Of a DNA stretch of 64,000 nucleotides, positions 48,448 to 56,875 are shown one piece after another. The notes beneath the pieces are model-generated. The model searched no databases, had not been told where the DNA came from, and saw nothing but the letters and a program-made list of their open reading frames with translations. The stretch is from assembly GCF_015191005.1 (NCBI RefSeq), contig NZ_CP040442.1:2108001-2172000 (forward strand), in the 5' to 3' direction. The stretch comes from Kaistella flava (ex Peng et al. 2021). GTDB lineage: Bacteria; Bacteroidota; Bacteroidia; Flavobacteriales; Weeksellaceae. Each line of letters begins with the position of its first letter. Position 1 is the stretch's first letter. The position numbers and the translations under genes were made by a program.

Positions 48448-48834
48448 CTACGATATATCAAAATTTATCTTTTGTTCTATAACCCTTTGTACTTCTTCAC
48501 AACAATCTAAATCTGCAAATAATTTAATCAATTTCTGCTCCATCTCTTCCGCCCTGTTTACGGAAATCTTACTTAAGATAAACAGAATTAGTTTCATCGA
48601 AGCATTGAGGTTATTATTATTACGAGTTTTTACACCATAACGCTTATGGGGAATTTTACCAATATTAACAGGTTGATTGAAGTCATAAAGAACACCATTA
48701 TGAGAACAAATATTTCTAATTCTTATAATGGCAGTGAAAAAATTCTCCAGTATTTTATAATCTGGAAAACCATATACTTCAGCTATTTTTTTCTTCAGTT
48801 CTAAGTTTTTTAAATTACAATAGAATTTCCCGCT
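48448..48834 (-). pseudogene. Abi_2 (AbiD/AbiF-like abortive infection) gene, C-terminal remnant
   Basis: About 125 codons are the C-terminal third of an Abi_2-type phage-defence protein: KKKIAEVYGF, then IIRIRNICSHNGVLYDFN and further helices. RNICSH fits the RX4H motif of HEPN ribonucleases, in the position where Abi_2 proteins have IRNICAHH. The N-terminal two-thirds are missing. The frame opens at the edge of a REP palindrome (48835-48857), and the first codons of the annotatable ORF (MRSG) are repeat sequence. The gene was thus truncated at the REPIN boundary and is presumably inactive. The terminator after it is still intact. Confidence 0.75.
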
Positions 48835-49062
48835 GCGCAAAGTCTCCGACTTTGAGCAAATTAATTACAATCCTCACTGTACGAACAACTAAAAAATCGA
48901 TATTTTATTCACAACCGTTACACAATCACAATACGTTTTACAAATTAAAAATAAAAGACATGAAGATGCCTATTGGATTATAACTCGACTGAACAAATTA
49001 GTGTTGGTAATAATAATGGTGAGGGGTGAAAATATTGTGGCTCAAAGTCAGAGACTTTGCGC
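48835..49062. repeat. REPIN-like element 3, at the break of the Abi_2 gene
   Basis: REPs lie at 48835-48857 and 49040-49062, with the same interior as element 1. Its left end coincides with the point where Abi_2 coding similarity stops. Confidence 0.85.
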
Positions 49063-49228
49063 AGCAGGTACTTTCATAAAAGACATGCTGCGTAAAAAAG
49101 TCACAGTTACAAATCCTTGGCATCGGGGAACAAATCCGTGACCTCGGGGAATTCCCAATAAATCATAATTAATATTTCATTTATAAAAATTATAACTAAC
49201 TTCACAAGACCTTAAAAACCAACTTATT

Positions 49229-50587
49229 ATGAAAAAATTACTCCTTCTATCAGGAATTCTTTCTGCAGCATTATTCTATTCACAGAATATTGTACTTGCC
49301 GAATTTGCCTCAGGACTAACAAGCCCTGTTGAGATCGTACATGCCAATGACAGCAGACTTTTTGTTATTCAGCAGAACGGAATTATCCAAATTATTCAGC
49401 CAAACGGAACAGTCAATTCCACTCCATTTCTGAACATCAGCACGAAAATAACTTTTAATGGAGAAAGAGGACTTCTCGGGCTGGCTTTTCATCCCCAATA
49501 TACTGCCAATGGTTATTTCTACGTATATTACAACAACACTGCCGGCAATATCACCGTGGCAAGATATTCGGTGAATTCTGGAGATTCAAATACAGCAGAT
49601 CCAGCTTCTGAGAAAATAGTACTCAATATCACGAAACCTTTTGAAAACCACAACGGCGGCAGCATGCATTTTGCGCCGGACGGGAAACTATGGATTTCTA
49701 CAGGCGACGGCGGAAGTGCGGGTGACCCCAATAACAATAGCCAAAACAAAAATTCGCTGTTGGGGAAAATACTCAGAATTGACGTAAATTCTACCGCAGC
49801 CTATAACATTCCACCGGATAATCCATTTGTGGGAACTGATGGTGCGGATGAAATCTGGTCTTATGGACTTAGAAACGCATGGAAGTTTTCTTTCGATGTA
49901 GCAACAGGAAATGCAATGATCGCCGATGTCGGGCAAAGTCAGACTGAAGAAATCAACAGAATGCCGATAACACAGGCCGGAATCAATTACGGATGGCGCT
50001 GCTACGAAGGAAACAGTGCTTACAATACAACCGGGTGTGCAAACTCATCCACCATGACTTTCCCAATTGCAGTGTATAATCACACCGGTGGCAAATGCTC
50101 GATAACAGGAGGCTATGTTTACCGTGGAACTGCCTACCCGGCCTTAGCTGGTAAATATATCTTTGCTGATTACTGTTCCACCCAAATCGGAATTCTAAAT
50201 GCAGACAACTCCGTTGTTTGGACCTCTGCATTTACAGGGAATAATTTTGCCACATTCGGAGAAGATTCAGGCAAAGAACTTTATGTAGCTGCGGTGAATA
50301 ACGGCAAAATTTATAAAATAAGCACCACGACTATGGCAACTGGCGAAAACACACAGCCTTCATTGAACATGTATCCGAATCCGGCTTCTGGAAAGATTTT
50401 TATTGATGGTTTAAAAACCAGGAATAACACTGCAGAAATCAATAACGCTGAAGGAAGAAAAGTTTTGGAAACCAAGGTTAAAGAGGACCAAAGCATCGAT
50501 ATTTCCACCCTAAAACCGGGAATTTATTTCATTACCATTTCATCTGATCATCTTAAAATTTATTCTCAGAAAGTAATAATTAAATAA
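49229..50587 (+). CDS. Secreted PQQ-dependent aldose sugar dehydrogenase-like protein (GSDH family) with T9SS type A domain
   Basis: The 452-aa protein has a signal peptide (1-19, ending FYSQ) and a six-bladed beta-propeller of the glucose/sorbosone dehydrogenase family (about 22-365). Family motifs seen are GERGLLGLAFHP (78-89), ENHNGGSMHFAPDGKLWIS (139-157, with the catalytic His 141), TGDGG, LGKILRID, and WSYGLRNAWKFSFD. Such proteins oxidise aldoses using bound PQQ; PQQ would have to be scavenged or made elsewhere. A T9SS type A sorting domain (MYPNPASGKIFIDG ... SQKVIIK) sends it outside the cell. The start is MKKLLLLSG, with no alternative. The gene stands alone among REP repeats, and the frame is intact. 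Confidence 0.9.
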   Translation: MKKLLLLSGILSAALFYSQNIVLAEFASGLTSPVEIVHANDSRLFVIQQNGIIQIIQPNGTVNSTPFLNISTKITFNGERGLLGLAFHPQYTANGYFYVYYNNTAGNITVARYSVNSGDSNTADPASEKIVLNITKPFENHNGGSMHFAPDGKLWISTGDGGSAGDPNNNSQNKNSLLGKILRIDVNSTAAYNIPPDNPFVGTDGADEIWSYGLRNAWKFSFDVATGNAMIADVGQSQTEEINRMPITQAGINYGWRCYEGNSAYNTTGCANSSTMTFPIAVYNHTGGKCSITGGYVYRGTAYPALAGKYIFADYCSTQIGILNADNSVVWTSAFTGNNFATFGEDSGKELYVAAVNNGKIYKISTTTMATGENTQPSLNMYPNPASGKIFIDGLKTRNNTAEINNAEGRKVLETKVKEDQSIDISTLKPGIYFITISSDHLKIYSQKVIIK

Positions 50588-50646
50588 GCCACTCAAATGG
50601 TGCGAATTTGCAAACCGTGCCGCTATTTAAAACAAATACCTTCGCT

Positions 50647-51414
50647 GCGCAAAGTCTCCGACTTTGAGCAACTATCATATAATCAATCATTTAATAATTA
50701 AAAAAAACTGTAATTTTATCCATAACCATTTTACAAGCACTACAGTTTATCCACTTTAAAAATAAAAGACATGAAAGAAGGATATCTTATTCGAGATCAG
50801 GAAAAACCTCATTTCATTACTTGCACCGTAGTGGATTGGATCGATGTTTTTACACGGAAAACTTACAGAGATATCGTGATTTCATCTTTATAATATTGCA
50901 TTAAAGAAAAAGGAATGCTGTTGTATGGTTATGTCATTATGAGCAATCATCTCCATTTAATTGTTCAGTCCAGGGATTCTAAATTATCTGATTTGATCAG
51001 GGATTTCAAAAAATACACCGCAAAAAATATTTTAGAGACCATACAGTCTGAACCGGAAAGCCGACGCGAATGGATGTTGGAAAGATTTAAAAAAGCCACC
51101 GAAACGCACGGGAGAAATAAAAAATATCAGTTTTGGCAATACGGAAATCACGCAGAGGAAATATACACCTTACCTTTCATGTGGGATAAACTTAATTACA
51201 TCCATCTTAATCCAATCAGAGCAGGTTGGGTTGAAAAAGCGCAGCATTATATCTATTCCTCGGCAAGCAATTACGTTTCAGGGAAAGGTTTATTGGAAAT
51301 AGAATTAGCAGATCATCTTATTATAGATACTACTAAAACAAGTGAATTTTGGAAATATAATAAGTATGAAGAGTGAGAAATGTGGAGGCGCAAAGGCGGA
51401 GACCTTCCGCAGCT
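50647..51414. mobile_element. Autonomous-type REP transposon carrying a (broken) RAYT gene
   Basis: The left REP GCGCAAAGTC-TCC-GACTTTGAGC (50647-50669) and the right diverged REP GGCGCAAAGGCGGAGACCTTCCGC (about 51389-51412) bound the transposase gene. The flank between the left REP and the ATG resembles the interior of the short REPIN units. This identifies it as the parent type of the family spread over 47.7-60.6 kb. Confidence 0.7.
50771..51376 (+). pseudogene. REP-associated tyrosine transposase (RAYT, Y1_Tnp family) with one in-frame stop
   Basis: The single-strand HUH endonuclease family mobilises REP/REPIN palindromes. Translation from ATG 50771 runs MKEGYLIRDQEKPHFITCT, is stopped by TAA at codon 41 (50891-50893), and continues in the same frame through residue 201. 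The HUH motif is in IMSNHLHLIVQS (His 60 and His 62 of the full frame). The nucleophile Tyr is most likely in IRDFKKYTAKNI (about residue 82). A substitution of one codon (an expected Asn or Lys) to TAA is the only lesion. An internal start at 50915 keeps the HUH motif but lacks the first strands. The neighbouring REPs are its presumed substrates. Confidence 0.88.
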
Positions 51415-51559
51415 GGATTTTGTATAATGACCACACGAAAGGATGCGTACGGCAGCGGGGGCAGCTGGTGAAAAATATTGTGGCTCAAAGTCAGAGACTT
51501 TGCGCAGCTGGGAAATGTGGTGGCGCAAAGGCGGGGACCTTGCGCAGCAGGGGCAATCC

Positions 51560-51985
51560 TTAAATAATCAAGAGCCAAATAAGAAGCAACAAAACTTTCG
51601 CCTCTTACCAGACCCGTCCCGCTGTCCGCTATATCCCGCTTTGCGGGGATGCCGCTGCCATCGGGGCTATAACTTCAGGCATTTCTCCATGTCAAAATCC
51701 TGCCTCTGCTACCGCACGAATCCCGTCCTCCTTTTTTTAAAATAACCCAATCAGTTTCACTGGATTTTCAATTGGGAGCAATCTTATAATTGAAAATGCA
51801 ATTACATATAATCATTGCGCAAACCGAGGGTGGCGGTTTCTATCGTTGAAAACGGTATTGATCACGGCATTGATCACGGCATTGGTATTCATAGGGTTTG
51901 CACCCTATGCTAATTTAAATCGCCACTTCGTGGCTGGTTAAAATAAAACCGAAGGTGCTGATTTACAATCCGTGACGATCGCCGC
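51560..51985. repeat. Composite ~400-bp repeat, copy 1
   Basis: Three near-identical copies (here, about 54395-54793 and 55075-55445) share the same layout. They begin with ACAAAACTTTCGCCTCTTAC, then CCGCTGTCCGCTATATCCCG / CAAAGCGGG palindromic DNA, then CACGAATCCC..CCTCCTTTTTTTAAAA, and then CATAGGGTTTGCACCCTATG and CGCCACTTCGTGGC hairpins. Copies 1 and 2 run directly into a REP element. The left edge encodes the start of the broken Xre-type protein seen at 54177. Confidence 0.8.
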
Positions 51986-51986
51986 T

Positions 51987-52431
51987 GCGCAAAGTCTCCG
52001 ACTTTGAGCAAATTAATTACAATCCTCACTGTACGAACAACTAAAAAATTGATATTTTATTCACAACAGCTATACAATCACTATACGTTCTGCAAATTAA
52101 AAATAAAAGACATGAAGATGCCTATTGGATTATAACGCCGCTGCGCAAAGTCTCCGACTTTGAGCAAATTAATTACAATCTTCACTGTATGAACAACTAA
52201 AAAATCGATATTTTATTCACAATCGTTACACAATCACAATATGTTTTACAAATTAAAAATAAAAGACATGAAGATGTCTATTGGATTATAACTCGACTGA
52301 ACAAATTAGTGTTGGTAATAATAATGGTGAGGGGTGAAAATATTGTGGCTCAAAGTCAGAGACTTTGCGCAGCAGGTAATAATAATGGTGAGGGGTGAAA
52401 ATATTGTGGCTCAAAGTCAGAGACTTTGCGC
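51987..52431. repeat. REPIN-like elements 4 and 5 (nested/partial tandem)
   Basis: A left-half element (REP 51987-52009) is interrupted at GGATTATAAC by a second, complete element (REPs 52143-52165 and 52348-52370). A 61-bp tandem duplication of the right end then gives an extra REP at 52409-52431. The stop region of the gene at 52442 abuts this repeat. Confidence 0.82.
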
Positions 52432-52441
52432 AGCTGGAATT

Positions 52442-53074
52442 TTACGGGAATTTTATTTCTTTGCGAGGAATGAAGAATCCTTTTATACAGTTTAGATTTC
52501 TGATACAAATTTGAATATGATTTTTTAGCTGGATTCCAGCACCTTCAAATGCAGGTCCGCCTTCTGTAAATATTCCTCTTACCGTTTCAAAAGGCTTTAA
52601 ATTACTATAACCATTAGATTTTGTATCTTTCTTTATTTCTTCATCTATTTTTTGATGAAGATATTCGATGACAGCACAATCTAATTCTCTAAGAATTAAA
52701 TCGTGATATTTATCTTTAAGTAAATTTTTATTTTGAGGAAGACTTTTTCCGGCAACATCTAAATCACCTTTCATTAAGTCATAATAATCTGCTAGAATAT
52801 CAATAAATTCAGAGTCAGTAAAATCTAGACAATAATCTAATTGATAAATAACTCCAACTACTGACGGAGTTGTTAAAGTCCCTCTCGCTTGTTTATCTTC
52901 TGCCCATTTAAGCGCTCTTGCGTAATTGTTTTCCCAAATATAAAAACCATTCCCAAGCCAATCAAACGCTTCTTGACTCTTCTTAACTATATCAGGATTA
53001 TTAACTAATTCATCTCTAACGGCTTGATCACAACCGTGAAACCCTAACATTAAATTAGGTCTTCTATTATACAT
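52442..53074 (-). CDS. Putative ADP-ribosyltransferase-like toxin of a two-gene toxin-antitoxin unit
   Basis: This 210-aa soluble protein belongs to no family I can name with certainty. Seen: LMLGFHGCDQ (His 13), DWLGNGFYIWENNYARALKW (39-58), VIYQLDYCLDF, and a C-terminal GAGIQLKNHIQICIRN block. HG, then G-x-G-[FY]-Y-x-W-E, then A..WA is the order seen in diverged ADP-ribosyltransferase folds (H-Y-[EQ] type), so NAD-dependent toxicity is an inference. The start ATG overlaps the stop of the upstream 56-codon gene (TAATG), a typical coupled antitoxin-toxin arrangement. Motifs match the protein at 57713-58288 block by block. The gene end abuts a REPIN, which may have replaced the original 3' flank. 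Confidence 0.6.
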   Translation of the reverse strand: MYNRRPNLMLGFHGCDQAVRDELVNNPDIVKKSQEAFDWLGNGFYIWENNYARALKWAEDKQARGTLTTPSVVGVIYQLDYCLDFTDSEFIDILADYYDLMKGDLDVAGKSLPQNKNLLKDKYHDLILRELDCAVIEYLHQKIDEEIKKDTKSNGYSNLKPFETVRGIFTEGGPAFEGAGIQLKNHIQICIRNLNCIKGFFIPRKEIKFP

Positions 53075-53244
53075 TATTTATTAATGACAGCACGTTTTAA
53101 ATTACTGTAATGTACAGTAAAGTTCCCCGATTTAGTTAAAATCTTGGCAGAATGCAATGAAGCAACAACTTTTACTTTATCTTTCTTTTCAGATTTTATC
53201 TTCTTTGCTAATGAAGATAAAAGTTTAATTTGATTGGTCTCCAT
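53074..53244 (-). CDS. Small basic protein, putative antitoxin upstream of the ART-like gene
   Basis: A 56-codon gene starts at 53244 (METNQIKLLSSLAKKIKSEK); the frame open to 53268 adds eight unlikely residues. It is helical and Lys-rich in the first half, then has KVVASLHSAKILTKSGNFTV. The stop overlaps the start of the next gene (TAATG). Small size, charge and coupling suggest an antitoxin, but no known antitoxin fold is recognised. Its 3' part contains a perfect DNA palindrome TTACTGTA-CAT-TACAGTAA (53102-53120) that could be an operator or an mRNA hairpin just before the downstream start. Confidence 0.55.
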   Translation of the reverse strand: METNQIKLLSSLAKKIKSEKKDKVKVVASLHSAKILTKSGNFTVHYSNLKRAVINK

Positions 53245-53346
53245 ATGATTTATCTTTATATATAGCAAAATTACTATTTTTTATTTAATCCGCAACATCT
53301 CCAAAAATTATCATCTTCTGGTTAAATGGTTACAAATATACAACAG

Positions 53347-53417
53347 CGAAGTCCCTCTCGCTTGTTTATCTTCTGCCCATTTAAGTGCTCGTGTGTAATT
53401 GTTTTCCCAATATAAAA
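53347..53417 (-). pseudogene. 70-bp fragment of a second copy of the ART-like toxin gene
   Basis: The stretch CCCTCTCGCTTGTTTATCTT followed by CTGCCCATTTAAG and GTAATTGTTTTCCCAA repeats bases of about 52878-52950 inside the toxin gene, with a few substitutions and one deletion. It encodes a diverged YTRALKWAEDKQARG. It ends at a GGCGCGGATTTGCAATCCGTGCC palindrome. Confidence 0.75.
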
Positions 53418-53421
53418 CCGC

Positions 53422-53750
53422 TGGCGCGGATTTGCAATCCGTGCCACTATTTAATACAAATTGCCGTTTTATGCCAGACTTTTGATACATCGATGGCGCG
53501 GATTTGCAATCCGTGCCGTGCCACTACTTAATACAAATAGCCAATTTATGCCAAACTTTTGATACACCGCCCACCATTAGCACCTATGGCGCTGATTTTC
53601 AATCCATGCGTCTTTGCGAGAAGTGAGGAACGAACGAAAGCCTGTCCGCCTTGTCGGAAAGCAATCTCATAAACTGTTTTGTACTTTATCGGTACTTTTA
53701 TACAAGGCGCACGGTGTTGAAAAAGTCACGGATTGCAAATCCGCGACATC
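53422..53750. repeat. Cluster of GGCGCGGATTTGCAATCCGTGCC palindromes
   Basis: Copies lie at about 53422, 53493 and 53586 (diverged), with a complement-type copy at about 53726. Further copies are at about 48029, 50599, 60828 and 61031. The unit is an imperfect palindrome, often followed by ACTATTTAATACAAATAGCC. It is a second REP-like family, independent of the RAYT-linked one. Confidence 0.75.
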
Positions 53751-54176
53751 GGGTTATTTTATTCGGCTCAAATAGACCAAAAACAATGAGCCGATTATAG
53801 TTTTTAATTGGCTCACTTATTAATAATATTATGATTTGAAACTGCTTTTCAGAAATTTTTCAGCAAAAGATATTGTATGTGAAATTATTGTTTGTCATGC
53901 AATACTAGCGAACTCTACAAGCAAAGCCAAAAAGGCGAAGCACTATTCCCCTCCTCTGGAGGGGTGGGCCTTAACCTTTGGTGAAGGGTCGGGGTGGTTA
54001 CATCGGTGGCAAATATCCAACTTTTTGTTGATTGATAAGGAACGTGAATTCTAGGATACTACATTTAGAGGTGATGATTTCGATACAGAAGCTGAGGTAT
54101 TATAAGATGACCACACGAAAGGATTCATGCGGCAGAAAAAGTCACGGAAACCAAATCCGCGACATCGAGATCAGCC

Positions 54177-54380
54177 CTACTCCTCAATCTTATATTTCTC
54201 TACATCAAAGTCAAAATCAAATAACTCTTTTGGCGGAATACCGAACGCAGAAGCCATTTTAAGCAGCGTCTCTATCGTAGGATTACCTTTTCCATTTTCG
54301 TATTTATTATAATTGCTAGAATCAAAGGTAGAATTCTTTTTCTTCATCATTTGTGTTTCACTTTCCCCTAAAGCAATCCA
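54177..54380 (-). pseudogene. Xre-family HTH regulator, C-terminal fragment
   Basis: The minus-strand frame ending at TAG 54177 reads LGESETQMMKKKNS, then SSNYNKYENGKGNPTIETLL, KMASAFGIPPKELFDFDFD and VEKYKIEE. This is the second half of a helix-turn-helix_3 domain. It has an in-frame stop upstream near 54382 and no start, and it joins the composite repeat. A shorter piece of the same gene (SFVASYLALDYLRIPLGESE) is carried at the edge of repeat copy 3. Such regulators often accompany toxin-antitoxin genes, but the partner is unknown. Confidence 0.65.
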
Positions 54381-54394
54381 AGACTAATCAAACA

Positions 54395-54793
54395 CCAAGT
54401 AAGGAGCAACAAAACTTTCACCTCTTACCAGACCCGTCCCGCTGTCCGCTATATCCCGCTTTGCGGGGATGTCGCTGCCATCGGGGCTATAACTTCAGCC
54501 ATTTCTCCATGTCAAAATCCTGCCTCTGCCACCGCACGAATCCCATCCTCCTTTTTTTAAAATAACCCGATTCATTTCACTAGATTTTCAATTGGGAGCA
54601 ATCTTCTATTTGAAAATGCAATTACATATAACCATTGCGCAAACCGAGGGTGGCGGTTTTTATCGTTGACAATGGTATTGATGACGGCATTGGTATTCAT
54701 AGGGTTTGCACCCTATGCTAATTTAAATCGCCACTTCGTGGCTGGTTAAAATAAAACCGAAGGCGCTGATTTACAATCCGTGACGATCGCCGC
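54395..54793. repeat. Composite ~400-bp repeat, copy 2
   Basis: This copy has the same layout as 51560-51985 and again runs directly into a REPIN (54795). It differs by scattered substitutions and lacks the internal TCACGGCATTGA duplication of copy 1. Confidence 0.8.
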
Positions 54794-54794
54794 T

Positions 54795-55021
54795 GCGCAA
54801 AGTCTCCGACTTTGAGCAAATTAATTACAATCCTCACTGTACGAACAACTAAAAAATCGATATTTTATTCACAATCGTTACACAATCACAATACGTTCTG
54901 CAAATTAAAAATAAAAGACATGAAGATGCTATTGGATTATAACTCGACTGAACAAATTAGTGTTGGTAATAATAATGGTGAGGAGTGAAAGTGTTATGGC
55001 TCAAAGTCAGAGACTTTGCGC
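54795..55021. repeat. REPIN-like element 6
   Basis: REPs lie at 54795-54817 and 54999-55021, with the same interior as elements 1-3. It separates composite repeat copies 2 and 3. Confidence 0.85.
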
Positions 55022-55074
55022 AGCAGGGAAAGTTTCTTTTCTATCATTTGTGTTTCACTTTCCCCTAAAGGAAT

Positions 55075-55445
55075 CCTTAAATAATCAAGAGCCAAATAAG
55101 AAGCAACAAAACTTTCGCCTCTTACCAGACCCGTCCCGCTGTCCGCTATATCCCGCTTTGCGGGGATGCCGCTGCCATCGGGGCTATAACTTCAGGCATT
55201 TCTCCATGTCAAAATCCTGTCTCTGCTACCGCACGAATCCCATCCTCCTTTTTTTAAAATAACACGATCCATTTCACTAGATTTTCAATTAGGAGCAATC
55301 TTATAATTGAAAATGCAATTACATATAACCGTTGCGCAAACCGAGGGTGGCGGTTTCTATCGTTGACAATGGTATTGATCACGGCATTGGTATTCATAGG
55401 GTTTGCACCCTATGCTAATTTAATTCGCCACTTCGTGGCTGGTTA
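55075..55445. repeat. Composite ~400-bp repeat, copy 3
   Basis: The third copy is nearly identical to copy 1 over the CTTACCAGACCCGTCCCGCT segment and the CATAGGGTTTGCACCCTATG hairpin. It ends at CGCCACTTCGTGGCTGGTTA without the following REPIN. Confidence 0.8.
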
Positions 55446-55503
55446 CAACACCTGAATTAAACCAATCCCAAAATCAAAATATTCTCTTCACCAAAAAAAC
55501 CAA

Positions 55504-55529
55504 CCTCTCTTAAATCGCTTTAAAAGAGG
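55504..55529 (-). terminator. Intrinsic terminator after the DUF2971-like gene
   Basis: CCTCTTTTAAA-GCGA-TTTAAGAGAGG (minus strand) is an 11-position stem with one mismatch, followed by TTGGTTTTTTTGG. It lies about 80 bases past the stop of the gene ending at 55608. Confidence 0.75.
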
Positions 55530-55607
55530 CTAGTTTTTATCTTATTTTTTGGAATAACTGGAAAATTGAAAGGTTGTGCAACGACTACCCGTCTTATATG
55601 CATGTTA

Positions 55608-56411
55608 TTATACAAATTCTGAATATTGTACATTAATTTTCAAGTCATATTTATCGACTATATTTTTAACAATTTCAAAAAACCAATATGGAGCGAAAGG
55701 ACTAACTATAATTTCTTCAATTAATAAATTGATATCAATTTTTATACTTTTTCCACCAATTAACCTATGATCTTCGCATACTTTTTCTAAATTTGGTATT
55801 TCGCCGTTTTGGTTATTGAATGGTTGAAATAACAATCTAATTTCATCTTCATAACTATAAGGTATATTTTTATGAACTAAAGGATGGTATATATTACCTA
55901 TGTTGATTTTTTCTTTCTTAAAATCAATATATTTAACTTCACTAATCTCAATATCTTCATCTGCTCCAGCGAAAGCTTGAATAATTCTTTCGACATTTGA
56001 TTTTATCATTATACCTTGATTTAAACCAGCATATATTTTCCAAAGAGCATATGATTCATTTTCAATTTTATTCCAACAGGATACATAAACCGTTTCTCTA
56101 CTAAGTTTATACATTTTTTTTTCAGCTATGATACGTTTTTTATAATAATTTTCAGTATCAATAGATGGGTTGCTTAATAAATAGCTGTTAGTGGATTTAC
56201 AAGACCTAATAGCGTTTTCAAGATCGTCAAGTGAAAGTGGAGTTAAAGTTCCCTCATATTTATCTTCAAAATTAGAAAGTTTATTAAAAAATATAGTTTT
56301 TGATTGGATTAAAGAAAGAAATTTTGATAAATCAATATATCTTGCAATTTGCTGATTATTATTGGGCAGATATAGATATTTATTAGCTTCCGAAGAAAAA
56401 TTTATTGGCAT
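55608..56411 (-). CDS. DUF2971-like protein (unknown function)
   Basis: This 267-aa soluble protein has a DUF2971-like layout: KYLYLPNNN, YIDLSKFLSLIQSKTIFFNK (about 27-46), FEDKYEGTL, VYVSCWNKIENESYALWKIY (about 108-127), GLNQGIMIKS, then VKYIDF and YSYEDEIRLLF (about 184-195). This order (a Y/F-rich start, a 'small range' L..I..K.I.F helix, SCW..E..A.W..Y, then E.R) is shared with the protein at 56876-57685. The biochemical role of the family is not established. Location in a toxin/defence island suggests a toxin or defence effector, by inference only. It stands alone with its own terminator. Confidence 0.65.
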   Translation of the reverse strand: MPINFSSEANKYLYLPNNNQQIARYIDLSKFLSLIQSKTIFFNKLSNFEDKYEGTLTPLSLDDLENAIRSCKSTNSYLLSNPSIDTENYYKKRIIAEKKMYKLSRETVYVSCWNKIENESYALWKIYAGLNQGIMIKSNVERIIQAFAGADEDIEISEVKYIDFKKEKINIGNIYHPLVHKNIPYSYEDEIRLLFQPFNNQNGEIPNLEKVCEDHRLIGGKSIKIDINLLIEEIIVSPFAPYWFFEIVKNIVDKYDLKINVQYSEFV

Positions 56412-56547
56412 GTGTTAAGTAATTTTTTTTTAAATAGATAGTGGACATACTTTACATATAATGTCAGTTTGTTAAAAAACCTCCGTTTATTACTTTCCAA
56501 ATAGCTGAATTATTTCAATAATAAGGGAGTAAATTCGTATATTAATA

Positions 56548-56711
56548 ATGCAAAACATCACTGGGATAGCCCGCAACCAAAGTTTCGTACAAGTTTAAAA
56601 GATTCCATTCCTGAAGATAATTCAGTCCGCTTTATCGATGCTTTTGTTGAGAATATCGATTAAAAGCGTTAGGTTTTGAACTGCAAACGCTCAAAACAGA
56701 AGGACGACCCG
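56548..56711 (+). pseudogene. IS1182-family transposase, N-terminal fragment
   Basis: Starting at ATG 56548, MQNITGIARNQ and, after a shift, LKDSIPEDNSVRFIDAFVEN followed by ID then LKALGFELQTLKTEGRP are the hallmark N-terminus of IS1182 transposases. Two one-base shifts break the frame. The fragment stops at GGACGACC, exactly where a lone REP palindrome begins. Confidence 0.85.
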
Positions 56712-56713
56712 CT

Positions 56714-56735
56714 GCGCAAAGTCTCCGACTTTGCG
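56714..56735. repeat. Solitary REP palindrome
   Basis: GCGCAAAGTC-TCC-GACTTTGCG at the truncation point of the IS1182 fragment, with no partner REP within the usual 230 bp. Confidence 0.8.
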
Positions 56736-56875
56736 TCATCAAAAACTTTTAAGTGTAATAATTTTACACTTCTAATTATAGTATTAACTACTGTACTTCT
56801 CTCCCAAACGAACCCTTTCATGTATCCATAATTACACATCGCACATTCTGCCTACACTTTGGGATCTTTTGTATT

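Noticed and set aside
51443..51745. 100-codon ORF, also at 54960-55262 and 54353-54565
   Set aside because: It is the same frame through three copies of the composite repeat. It mixes REP and repeat sequence and has no start context.
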